A stretch of DNA of 64,000 nt. It comes from Patiria pectinifera. Its lineage: Eukaryota > Echinodermata > Asteroidea > Valvatida > Asterinidae. Numbering within the stretch: position 1 is the stretch's first letter; each line of letters begins with the position of its first letter. Made by a program: the position numbers and the translations under genes. Location: the NCBI GenBank assembly GCA_029964075.1, contig CM057135.1, forward strand, positions 29,935,366 to 29,999,365, read 5' to 3'. This document shows positions 61,201 through 64,000 of the stretch, one piece after another. The notes below the pieces were generated by a model that worked only from the letters and a program-made list of their open reading frames with translations, searched no databases and was not told the DNA's origin.

Positions 61201-63940
61201 GCAAGCCGTAGCCAAGCTCTGATGATCCATAGCCGTTCAAGATAGATCTAACTTGGGGCTTTTGAACTGTGCTAGGTGTAATGGGTGAGCCAGGCCAGGA
61301 ACCTAATGACAAGGCCAGTGGCTGTCTGGTAAGCCATAGCCGCTCAAGATAGATCTAACTTGGGGCTTTTTAATTGTACCAGGTGTAATGGGTGAGCCAG
61401 GCCAGGAGCCTAATGACAAGGCTAGCGGCTGTCAGGGAGGCAAGCAGCGGCCATCTTTAGCCAAGGTCATGCTGTCATTGGACACCAACGCGATGCGTCA
61501 GATGGCACTGGGACAGATACTGACTGCACTGCAGATCATCTACGCAAGGTGGGACTTTTTGTCGTGATAAAAATAATTGTCGGTTTCAAATCCTCATCAA
61601 ATCATTACCTGGAAATTTTTGGAGGTTGAAATTGAAGTTGTTTTAAGATTTGAAAGAGATAGTCATCCGTGCAAGACGTGTCTTAGAAAAGTCTAAGTTG
61701 AAATTGTAGTTGACTAGGAACCCTTTACCAAAAGGGTTTGAAAGAAACTTCTATTCAAAGCGGGTCTCTGCGTTTACTGTAAACTGTATCAAAGTGACAA
61801 AAATTTCAACCCTGAATTGTATGAAAGTTCATGTGAAAAGGATTTGAAACAAATTATTCTTTTAGGGACTTTGTTTTAGCGTAGACTGTATTGACAACCT
61901 GAGGTTAACGTGGTGTTCAAAGTGGATTTGAACCATGTTCATTAGAAGTGGAGAGTAAAACAGCTTCGCCTGAAAGCCCTGCCTTATACCTGTCGAATGT
62001 CATTCCGGATTTTCCTCTCGCTTCTAAAACTGTGATTCCTTTCTCATCTTCTACTTATGGACCCCACTTGAAAAAATTAAGGATTTTCTTGGGTTATCCT
62101 GGCTGGATGCCAAATAATAATGAATTAATATAAATAAATACTAAATAAACAAAGATAGAGAGAAATGAGTTTTTGTGTTTGTGTTTTGACAGGGATGCAG
62201 TGGTGGGTTCCTTGATGTCTAGCACTCGTATGGCCCTGGCTGAATCCAACCAAAACTCGGCTGCAGTCACTCCCAATGAGAGCCCCATGTCTACCGCTAC
62301 TAACCCCATAGACCTAAGTGAAATCTCACTCGGTACTGACGGCACTGAGGCAAGTCTAATTTATCTATTTTCAGACCCAACTTCAATATAGACTATTTAG
62401 AACTCAACGAACACCTCAGACTTTGACTACTGTAAGAGTTTTTTAGCTACTTTTTAACTTTTTACTTCAATAATATTAATAGAGAAATCCTTGAATAATA
62501 ACTTTCTAAACTGCTGAAAGGACTGATACAAATTTAAGGTTGTTTAGGCCACATTGAAATAGTAGCTTTATTTCCTGAAAGTTTTAGCACAAAATATTTT
62601 GAATTTGTTATTGAATTTTGCTCTTTTGGATTTTTTTTTTCGCTTCTAAAATCATTCTGTATCTGACAGTAAACTTGAGTCCTCTTGTCATTTCTGTAAT
62701 GAACTAAAACTGCAGTTTGTAAATTGTAATATAACTACCCAGTTGCTTAAATTAAACCTTAAAATTCTTTGCAAAATGTCTTTTGCAATTGTAATTGAAT
62801 GCAGATTGTTTCTTCATTTGATTCTGTGCAGCCCGCTATTGACGGTGATGGTGACGCGCCAAGCACATCAGCACATACCTTCCCATCCACTGGGGCTACT
62901 GTGGTCCCGGAAACGATCACTAGCGCTGATCAGGTAAGATACTTTTCTTGTTGGAAGAACTTAAGTTCCTGTCGGACGAACTTAGATTATAAAGGAAGAA
63001 TGGTAGTCCTAACTTCCTTGACATCTTTCAGGAACATTCCCGAATCCTTTAAAACAACCCACAGTCAGATTCTTTAGTAGTGGCTGGGCTCTACCTTCCT
63101 CAATCCTACAAAATCCGTGTGCATATTGAGGGCTCTGGGAGTGTTAAAGTTAATGTACTTATTGTGAGGAATTTTAACCCATAATCAGTTACCATAGTGG
63201 CCAATTAATGAAAAATGCCATTTCTATGTCAAATTAAAACCTATTTTGACACTTTCTGACTTCATCTTTTTCCTTATTACCAAGGTGACAAGCCCAGATG
63301 ACAAGGGTCCAGTCAGCCCCATTCCCTCCCTGGATGACTTCACCAGCACCCTGCAGCACGATGACGCCCGCGTGCTGGTCGATCTCCTCAAACTGGCTGT
63401 GGCTAACAGAGCAGGGCATCATGGGAAACAGGCCATCTCGGACACGCTGACGGCGATGGCCAAATACTACCCAGAGGTAAGGGGAAGGAGGTCCCCAAAA
63501 AACTTTTGAGAATCCTACAAAAAAAATTCAATCAGGAATGCCACTTGTTCCAAATGGGCTCCTGGTCTGCCAGACCTAAGTTCATTGAACAGGAGTAATT
63601 CTTAGCAAAATTTATGTGTTTAGCAAGATTAACGGAAAACCAGCCGCAGGCAATGTACATTGTATGATATTTTAGCTGGTAACCTGTGTTTGCTAAGCAG
63701 ATATTTTATGTGCGAATTTCTGTCCTTATGGTCTATGGTTGGGGTTTTAATTGATTCCACTGTCATTTTTGGGCAAATCTTTATAGGTTGCGGACATGCT
63801 GTTAGAGCTCTGCGTGACGGAGTTGGAAGACGTTGCCTTGGATACAGAATGCGGTAGGTCAGCCATGCAGCCGGTGATACAGGAGAGCCCTCATCCCTAC
63901 GCCGATGACACCGTCACTAACGGGCATGTCAAGATAGCAG
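14974..63940 (+). CDS. HERC2: HERC2 orthologue, giant E3 ubiquitin ligase (3' end beyond window)
   Basis: This gene encodes the HECT-family ubiquitin ligase HERC2, a scaffold and ligase known from other animals for DNA-damage signalling, centrosome and proteostasis roles. I joined 56 exons by matching splice sites, phase and conserved protein sequence. All junction phases agree and the joined reading frame is about 3,671 residues with no stop. Domain order is N-terminal region, RCC1-like domain 1, cytochrome b5-like, MIB/HERC2, UBA-like, CPH, ZZ finger, DOC/APC10, RCC1-like domain 2. This order is unique to HERC2. The vertebrate protein has about 4,830 residues, so roughly the last quarter (RCC1-like domain 3 and HECT) lies to the right of the window. 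Introns are mostly 150-1,500 bp, except intron 12 (6.9 kb), which hosts two lectin genes on the other strand. Exons are GC-rich and introns AT-rich. Exon coordinates are in the segment entries below. Exon order and domain identity are firm; a few splice ends (exon 3 acceptor, exon 13 donor) are less certain. Confidence 0.97.
15281..15345 (+). repeat. tRNA-like fragment in HERC2 intron 1
   Basis: TAGTCTAGTGGATAGTGAG and GGTTCGAACCC have the spacing of tRNA box A and box B. There is no complete cloverleaf, so it is probably a SINE head and not a tRNA gene. Similar fragments occur near 48625-48695 and 53925-53990. Confidence 0.5.
15821..16191. mobile_element. MITE in HERC2 intron 2
   Basis: Inverted ends of about 33 bp: TAAGGCCCCC, AAAAGTCTCCGGTTTCTGG on the left and CCAGAAACCAGAGACTTTTT, ATTTGGCCTAA on the right. 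The 370-bp unit has no coding content. Confidence 0.65.
16610..17010 (+). repeat. 81-bp tandem repeat starting at the exon 3 donor
   Basis: Five units start at about 16611, 16692, 16773, 16853 and 16934. The first includes the end of exon 3 and its donor (ACAGCCTG then GTAGGT). Later units keep versions of it: ACAGCCCCGTAGGTAA, ATAGCCCAGTAGGGTA, ACAGCCTTGTAGGTTA and ACTGTCTGGTAGGCCA. The marker GTTCGAATCCCGCTAAGGT recurs at exactly 81-bp spacing in the first units. Divergence rises to the right. Confidence 0.8.
19575..20102 (+). mobile_element. TTAA-flanked MITE family, copy C, in HERC2 intron 6
   Basis: This is the most complete copy: 528 bp between TTAA at 19575-19578 and 20099-20102, with inverted ends of about 24 bp (TTAAAGGGAATGTACAT and GTATATTCCCTTTAA). 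A perfect 34-bp palindrome sits at 19908-19941, centred on TCGGCCGA. It occupies the part of intron 6 just upstream of exon 7. Confidence 0.8.
20276..33226 (+). CDS. HERC2: HERC2 exons 7-14: RCC1-like domain 1
   Basis: Exons are 20276-20440, 21135-21344, 21937-22088, 23036-23196, 24531-24644, 25104-25275, 32143-32407 and 33026-33226, residues 385-864. Exon 7 carries FLRYLTLP and [21 protein letters not shown]1 blade signatures follow: [15 protein letters not shown] (exon 9), [14 protein letters not shown] (exon 10), [13 protein letters not shown] (exon 12) and the split [11 protein letters not shown] (exons 12-13). The last blade in exon 13 is degenerate, with LLQGQISQ where a WG motif is expected. 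Exon 14 leads out with [26 protein letters not shown] sequence. A tryptophan-rich segment of the vertebrate protein before the first blade has no clear match between exons 7 and 8, so this part is shorter or diverged. The donor of exon 10 sits in a 144-bp tandem array and intron 12 contains two lectin genes. Confidence 0.94.
23105..24000 (+). repeat. HERC2: 144-bp tandem array of the 3' half of HERC2 exon 10 and its donor
   Basis: Five near-identical units start at 23105, 23249, 23393, 23537 and 23681, all at exact 144-bp spacing. Each holds 92 bases of exon 10 coding sequence (from the blade sequence [12 protein letters not shown] to GRLGHG), the donor CATG-GTATGT and 52 bases of intron. Only the first unit is joined to a full exon with an acceptor. 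Unit 2 has a TGA where the Trp codon should be, and read-through past any donor meets TGA after four codons. A sixth, decayed unit lies at about 23880-24000. Open frames across the array are repeat artefacts. Confidence 0.92.
24045..24334 (-). mobile_element. tRNA-derived SINE, minus orientation, in HERC2 intron 10
   Basis: Read on the minus strand this copy starts with a tRNA-like head (box A-like CCTAGCGGTAAGGG and box B-like GGTTCGAATCC), then a central domain with CAGGAGTATAAATGGGTACC and a tail ending in an AT-rich ACTTTAC run. It matches the copy at 48785-49090 over almost its full length. Confidence 0.8.
26570..27425. repeat. AT-rich minisatellite, unit about 118 bp, in HERC2 intron 12
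   Basis: GTGCCAACAATTTCACAATT recurs at about 26573, 26691, 26818, 26936, 27046, 27105, 27221 and 27340. Units contain TTTCACAATTAC words and a TTTTTTAAATTG run. Frames of up to 190 residues here are a side effect of the repeat. More diverged TTTCA words extend left to about 26220 and right to about 27600. Confidence 0.88.
27829..28371 (-). CDS. Secreted C-type lectin-like protein, intronless, nested in HERC2 intron 12
   Basis: This uninterrupted 180-residue frame on the strand opposite HERC2 encodes a signal peptide (about residues 1-19) and one C-type lectin domain. The six usual cysteines are visible: 29 with 40 (long-form N-terminal pair), 57 with 155, and 132 with 147; Cys 21, 82 and 163 are extra. 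WIGY at 95-98 is the family core. The calcium-site motifs are GEPS at 122-125, where sugar-binding lectins have EPN or QPD, and WND at 142-144, which is intact. Calcium and sugar binding are therefore possible but not assured. NTS at 86-88 is a glycosylation sequon. It is a paralogue of the gene at 30300-30815 (both end in CKMP plus a few residues). A further ATG lies two codons inside. No clear poly(A) signal was found. Confidence 0.85.
   Translation of the reverse strand: MYMHLTSLLALLAITGADSSCIEAPKKACLPPWLAFQDHCYLSVSQQMDFNEAESYCQSLSKPWGPAHLTSATSHEENQFLCGYANTSHSKDRAWIGYSNTMPGPFRWTDGSPTGFEGWKQGEPSKYRNKNCVHLRVPYYDWNDANCNIKLAFLCKMPIADSCFIRSEPRMFESLDDFSQ
30300..30815 (-). CDS. Secreted C-type lectin-like protein, intronless, probably without calcium site
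   Basis: This 171-residue frame on the minus strand encodes an N-terminal hydrophobic stretch that fits a signal peptide and one C-type lectin domain. The expected cysteines are 39 with 50, 67 with 165, and 140 with 157. The core WLGF is at 105-108. The calcium-site motifs have drifted: GEPG at 132-135 instead of EPN or QPD, and WNG at 152-154 instead of WND. Sugar binding by the usual calcium route is therefore doubtful. The start context AACCATGG is strong and the stop TAA directly follows AAK. A minus-strand AATAAA (TTTATT on the plus strand near 29927) could serve as poly(A) signal. It lies about 1.9 kb upstream of its paralogue, in the same orientation, inside HERC2 intron 12. Confidence 0.85.
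   Translation of the reverse strand: MADLTRLLHLYIFIQFQCRLISSGCVSFGWKIPKSKPACQLPWKTYGNNCYLCDLEDRQYTEAESFCQEFSQAGRPAHLASIANENENRFIFEYGMACQDEARYWLGFNRQPGDQYAWLDGNTAIYTNWYPGEPGLFQHCLETTGSGYGMKWNGADCKLAKKAMCKMPAAK
30958..31095 (+). repeat. 67-bp tandem duplication upstream of the second lectin gene
   Basis: TCAGAGTAAGGAGACCATTA recurs at 30961 and 31028, each followed by a T-rich run and GGTGGGCNTGGAACTCTA. It lies within 150-280 bp upstream of the minus-strand lectin start at 30815. Confidence 0.75.
31720..31753. promoter_or_regulatory. Cluster of CRE-like and E-box sites
   Basis: Two full palindromic TGACGTCA sites (31720-31727 and 31731-31738) are followed by TCACGTGA (31746-31753). They match binding sites of CREB/ATF and bHLH-type factors. 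They lie about 900 bp upstream of the lectin gene at 30300-30815, in intron 12. Use as a promoter element is inference. Confidence 0.35.
31763..32102 (-). mobile_element. TTAA-flanked MITE family, copy D, truncated
   Basis: The right end is intact (CCCTTTAA, TTAA at 32099-32102) and the interior matches copy A in the same orientation. The palindrome end is missing and similarity stops near 31763, next to a cluster of TGACGTCA sites. It ends 40 bp before the acceptor of HERC2 exon 13. Confidence 0.7.
33842..36769 (+). CDS. HERC2: HERC2 exons 15-19: helical region after RCC1-like domain 1
   Basis: Exons are 33842-34070, 34420-34729, 35068-35264, 35924-36079 and 36596-36769, residues 865-1219. 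Conserved anchors are [19 protein letters not shown] (exon 15), [20 protein letters not shown] (exon 16), [11 protein letters not shown] (exon 17), [19 protein letters not shown] (exon 18) and [13 protein letters not shown] (exon 19). No named domain is recognisable, but the segment is conserved with vertebrate HERC2. Two donors are the weaker GTTAGT type (exon 16 and earlier exon 13). The donor of exon 17 lies at the edge of an inverted-repeat element in intron 17. Confidence 0.92.
35255..35605. mobile_element. CAAGTCC-rich inverted-repeat stretch at the start of HERC2 intron 17
   Basis: This stretch repeats CACAAGTCC and CACAAGTTAAT many times, then carries the inverse words (GACTTGTG, GGGACTTTTG, GATAGACTCGA). 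It resembles the element at 2043-2277. Its left edge overlaps or abuts the exon 17 donor (ACTT then GTGAGT at 35265). Confidence 0.5.
37488..38409 (+). CDS. HERC2: HERC2 exons 20-21: cytochrome b5-like domain
   Basis: Exons are 37488-37694 and 38318-38409, residues about 1220-1319. The core reads [15 protein letters not shown], then [13 protein letters not shown], matching the cytochrome b5 fold. In haem-binding family members the first axial His sits in an HPGG motif; the aligned residue here is Ala 1277 (codon 37658-37660, local sequence TAPCG). The second ligand is kept: His 1301 in the family motif VGHS (codon 38353-38355). With one ligand missing, normal haem binding is unlikely, and the domain probably serves as a protein-interaction fold. 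The junction is phase 1 and joins Tyr-Ala to Ala-Lys-Asp-Ala-Thr. Confidence 0.93.
37777..37922. mobile_element. Fully palindromic foldback element in HERC2 intron 20
   Basis: The left arm CAATAAGCCTCTGTACTGAT, GACGTCACACTTT is mirrored by AAAGTGTGATGTCATTAGTA, CAGAGGCTTATTG. A second inner pair (CTTTCCTATGG and CCATAGGAAAG) follows, leaving a short centre, so nearly the entire 146 bp can fold into one hairpin. It starts about 80 bp after the exon 20 donor. Confidence 0.75.
38770..42886 (+). CDS. HERC2: HERC2 exons 22-26: region between cytochrome b5-like and MIB/HERC2 domains
   Basis: Exons are 38770-39426 (the longest, 657 bp), 39857-40076, 41218-41375, 41846-42019 and 42397-42886, residues about 1320-1885. 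Conserved anchors are [17 protein letters not shown] and FSGGLQ in exon 22, [10 protein letters not shown] and [11 protein letters not shown] in exon 23, KWLRQRM in exon 25, and [28 protein letters not shown] in exon 26. The end of exon 23 encodes a run of seven alanines from GCN repeats. Exon 24 encodes a Lys/Glu/Gly-rich, probably disordered stretch (about 52 residues) that is the least conserved part of the gene. Confidence 0.93.
40102..40320. mobile_element. MITE in HERC2 intron 23
   Basis: Perfect 12-bp inverted ends GTCTCTCTCAAA and TTTGAGAGAGAC bound a 219-bp CpG-rich unit that starts 25 bp after the exon 23 donor. Confidence 0.6.
43387..44243 (+). CDS. HERC2: HERC2 exons 27-28: MIB/HERC2 domain
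   Basis: Exons are 43387-43562 and 44051-44243, residues about 1886-2008. The domain starts at [21 protein letters not shown] and continues with [18 protein letters not shown] and [18 protein letters not shown]. This is the SH3-like fold shared by Mind bomb and HERC2 proteins; in Mind bomb it binds Notch-ligand tails. The exon junction falls exactly between GDQ and DGPPP (phase 0). Intron 27 contains low-complexity DNA built from short GTGGTCT/ATCTATG words. Confidence 0.95.
43570..43945 (+). repeat. Low-complexity repeat in HERC2 intron 27
   Basis: Short words such as GTGGTCT, TTAGATCTATG and ATCTATGGTCT recur irregularly over about 370 bp. No coding or structural signal is seen. Confidence 0.7.
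44428..49614 (+). CDS. HERC2: HERC2 exons 29-35: central helical region with an SH3-like segment
   Basis: Exons are 44428-44616, 45248-45432, 45882-46032, 46840-47039, 47693-47917, 48392-48539 and 49352-49614, residues about 2009-2462. Anchors include [20 protein letters not shown] (exon 29), [14 protein letters not shown] (exon 30), [13 protein letters not shown] (exon 31), [15 protein letters not shown] (exon 32), and [19 protein letters not shown] (exon 35). Exon 33 encodes [19 protein letters not shown] and [16 protein letters not shown], which resembles a small SH3-like or Tudor-like barrel conserved in the family. That fold call is inference from pattern. All junction phases agree. Confidence 0.92.
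44875..45125 (+). repeat. About 62-bp tandem repeat in HERC2 intron 29
   Basis: The unit TTAGTTCTCAGACTATTCTT followed by GCTTAGAAATTAAA and TTTGCTGAG recurs about four times with small changes. Confidence 0.78.
47365..47612 (-). mobile_element. tRNA-derived SINE, second subfamily, in HERC2 intron 32
   Basis: On the minus strand it has a head with GGTTCAAACCCTGACAGGG, the shared core GGAGTATAAATGGGTACC and a tail with GAGCGACTGGATTGCACT-type sequence. The head resembles the plus-strand copy at 51656-51928, not the first subfamily. Confidence 0.7.
48785..49090 (+). mobile_element. tRNA-derived SINE, full length, in HERC2 intron 34
   Basis: The head has box A TGGCCTAGTGGTTAGGG and box B GGTTCGAATCC about 45 bp apart, as expected for internal RNA polymerase III promoters. 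The core word CAGGAGTATAAATGGGTACC is at about 48910-48930, and the copy ends in a T-rich tail. It is about 305 bp long. Confidence 0.82.
49130..49320 (+). repeat. CCCTGCC tandem repeat joined to an AATGTAATACAATGTA tail
   Basis: Four degenerate units of about 31 bp (CCCCAAACTGCCCTGCCTGT) are followed by a tail with AATGTAATACAATGTA. The same combination occurs at about 59870-60010, next to the exon 50 donor, so it is a dispersed repeat family. Confidence 0.65.
50192..50764 (+). CDS. HERC2: HERC2 exons 36-37: UBA-like segment and acidic tract
   Basis: Exons are 50192-50441 and 50586-50764, residues about 2463-2605. [20 protein letters not shown] followed by [12 protein letters not shown] has the MGF and three-helix layout of a UBA domain, a ubiquitin-binding fold, split by the intron. 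After it comes a Ser/Asp-rich stretch with seven consecutive Asp residues, then [11 protein letters not shown], probably disordered. The intron between the two exons is only 144 bp, the shortest traced in this gene. Confidence 0.9.
51198..52986 (+). CDS. HERC2: HERC2 exons 38-40: CPH domain region
   Basis: Exons are 51198-51359, 52245-52470 and 52878-52986, residues about 2606-2770. The sequence [37 protein letters not shown] and [16 protein letters not shown] is the CPH domain (conserved in CUL7, PARC and HERC2), which in relatives binds p53. It continues with [16 protein letters not shown] second barrel-like unit follows ([37 protein letters not shown]) that resembles the MIB/HERC2 fold. 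Junction phases are 0, 1 and 2. Confidence 0.93.
51656..51928 (+). mobile_element. tRNA-derived SINE, second subfamily, in HERC2 intron 38
   Basis: Box B-like GGGTTCGAACCC and the core CAGGAGTATAAATGGGTACC are present. The 3' part (TCATTCATGATGAACAGGG, then GCGCAATATAAATAC) is unlike the first SINE subfamily. Confidence 0.75.
53370..53506 (+). CDS. HERC2: HERC2 exon 41: ZZ-type zinc finger
   Basis: One exon encodes almost the whole ZZ finger, residues about 2771-2816. Visible zinc ligands are CDGC, then CKTC, CENC and the terminal His pair in RNHRHPF, giving the usual C4 plus C2H2 arrangement. The core [10 protein letters not shown] is typical. In human HERC2 the ZZ finger is known to bind SUMO and the histone H3 tail. 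The 3' splice site after CATGTGTAG is phase 2 and the donor is phase 1, matching both neighbours. Confidence 0.95.
54033..55974 (+). CDS. HERC2: HERC2 exons 42-44: DOC/APC10 domain
   Basis: Exons are 54033-54223, 54865-55062 and 55687-55974, residues about 2817-3042. The DOC fold begins after a Gly/Arg-rich stretch ([11 protein letters not shown]) with [10 protein letters not shown], then [48 protein letters not shown] and [22 protein letters not shown] domains of APC10 and relatives bind substrates of ubiquitin ligases. Exon 44 continues through an acidic linker (ENEDEDE) and ends in the first strand of RCC1-like domain 2 ([15 protein letters not shown]). Phases 1, 0, 0, 0 agree. Confidence 0.94.
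54474..54502 (+). repeat. ATT microsatellite
   Basis: About nine ATT units in intron 42. Confidence 0.9.
54573..54656 (+). repeat. 21-bp tandem repeat in HERC2 intron 42
   Basis: ATATCTCATTTAAAAATGAT is repeated four times with a T to C change in the last two units. Each unit can itself fold (ATCATTTTTAAATGAGAT). Confidence 0.85.
55687..60747 (+). CDS. HERC2: HERC2 exons 44-51: RCC1-like domain 2, seven blades
   Basis: Exons are 55687-55974 (shared with the DOC segment), 56564-56645, 56949-57089, 57261-57351, 57944-58121, 58698-58951, 59669-59856 and 60565-60747, up to residue about 3414. Seven blade motifs are visible in order: [90 protein letters not shown] and [15 protein letters not shown]. 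This is the best conserved part of the window. The exit sequence [18 protein letters not shown] matches the family. The domain is a beta-propeller, likely for protein binding. Confidence 0.97.
59870..60010 (+). repeat. Dispersed repeat related to 49130-49320
   Basis: TGTACCGCCCCAAGCCGCCC and TTATTCCCTGTTCTGCC match the other copy, and the end is three to four copies of AATGTAATAC. It starts 14 bp after the exon 50 donor. Confidence 0.6.
61123..61217. repeat. Small foldback repeat in HERC2 intron 51
   Basis: TTACGGCTAGGGCTTGCAA followed by TTACACATGTG is mirrored by ATATGTGTATAA and CTGCAAGCCGTAGCC. It lies just upstream of the duplicated exon 52 acceptor region. Confidence 0.55.
61227..61440 (+). 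repeat. HERC2: 107-bp tandem duplication of the exon 52 acceptor and 5' end
   Basis: Unit 1 is 61227-61333 and unit 2 is 61334-61440. Each includes TCAAGATAGATCTAACTTGG, a pyrimidine-poor acceptor ending in TAG (unit 1, exon-like start 61276) or CAG (unit 2, real exon start 61383), and about 50 bases of coding sequence from GTAATGGGTGAGCCAGGCCA. Unit 1 ends with CTG then GTAAGC, so it could act as a mini-exon of 53 bases, but that would break the phase. Confidence 0.85.
61383..63940 (+). CDS. HERC2: HERC2 exons 52-56: linker towards RCC1-like domain 3 (incomplete)
   Basis: Exons are 61383-61548, 62193-62349, 62832-62933, 63285-63476 and 63787-63940, residues about 3415-3671. Conserved anchors are LAKVMLSL and [18 protein letters not shown] (exons 52-53), [20 protein letters not shown] (exon 55) and [20 protein letters not shown] (exon 56). 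Exons 53-54 encode a Ser/Thr/Pro-rich, poorly conserved stretch. Intron 53 uses a GC donor (GAG then GCAAGT at 62350). Exon 56 ends in phase 1 with a good GTGAGT donor at 63941, so coding continues past the window. The first 50 or so bases of exon 52 and its acceptor are duplicated 107 bp upstream. Confidence 0.92.
62350..62831 (+). other. HERC2: GC-AG intron 53 of HERC2
   Basis: Exon 53 ends in ACTGAG and the intron begins GCAAGT, the strong consensus for GC donors. The phase fits only this junction (0 to 0, with exon 54 starting CCCGCTATT after TGTGCAG). A GT four bases further on (CAA then GTCTAA) would put exon 54 out of frame. Confidence 0.8.
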
Positions 63941-64000
63941 GTGAGTAGAATCAAAACAGGAAGGTTCATGTTCCAACAGACTTGTGTCTTGACCATACGG

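Noticed and set aside
1..64000. CRISPR arrays, operons, prophage or bacterial systems
   Set aside because: The window is intron-containing animal DNA; the regular repeats have no spacer structure and no prokaryotic gene is present.

Overview
This is a stretch of animal nuclear genome: split genes with GT-AG introns, AT-rich non-coding DNA, many short inverted-repeat elements and tRNA-derived SINEs. The proteins and repeats point to an invertebrate deuterostome, most likely an echinoderm. I cannot name the species, and the taxon is inference.

From about 14.9 kb to the right edge, the + strand carries one giant gene, the orthologue of HERC2 (HECT and RCC1-like domain E3 ubiquitin ligase). I traced 56 coding exons from the start codon at 14974 to 63940. 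Every splice phase agrees, and together they give about 3,671 residues. In order they encode the N-terminal region, RCC1-like domain 1, a cytochrome b5-like domain, the MIB/HERC2 domain, a UBA-like segment with an acidic tract, the CPH region, a ZZ zinc finger, the DOC/APC10 domain, RCC1-like domain 2 (seven blades) and a linker. The third RCC1-like domain and the catalytic HECT domain must lie beyond the right edge, so the gene is cut off at its 3' end.

Intron 12 (25276-32142) is by far the largest intron. It holds two intronless genes on the opposite strand, each for a small secreted C-type lectin-like protein (27829-28371 and 30300-30815). They are paralogues sharing a C-terminal Cys-Lys-Met-Pro motif. 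The same intron holds an AT-rich minisatellite and a TTAA-flanked mobile element.

The left 14.9 kb has no recognisable protein gene. It probably contains the HERC2 promoter and a non-coding first exon. It is filled with non-autonomous DNA transposons, among them a hAT-type element with an intact 8-bp target duplication, a piggyBac-like element and a TTAA-flanked family with copies also inside HERC2.

The least expected features are three places where a HERC2 exon edge, with its splice site, is locally duplicated (exon 3 donor, exon 10 donor, exon 52 acceptor). Other points are a half-retained haem-ligand pair in the cytochrome b5-like domain, a GC-AG intron, an upstream ORF overlapping the start codon, and a transposon palindrome whose copies differ by paired changes.
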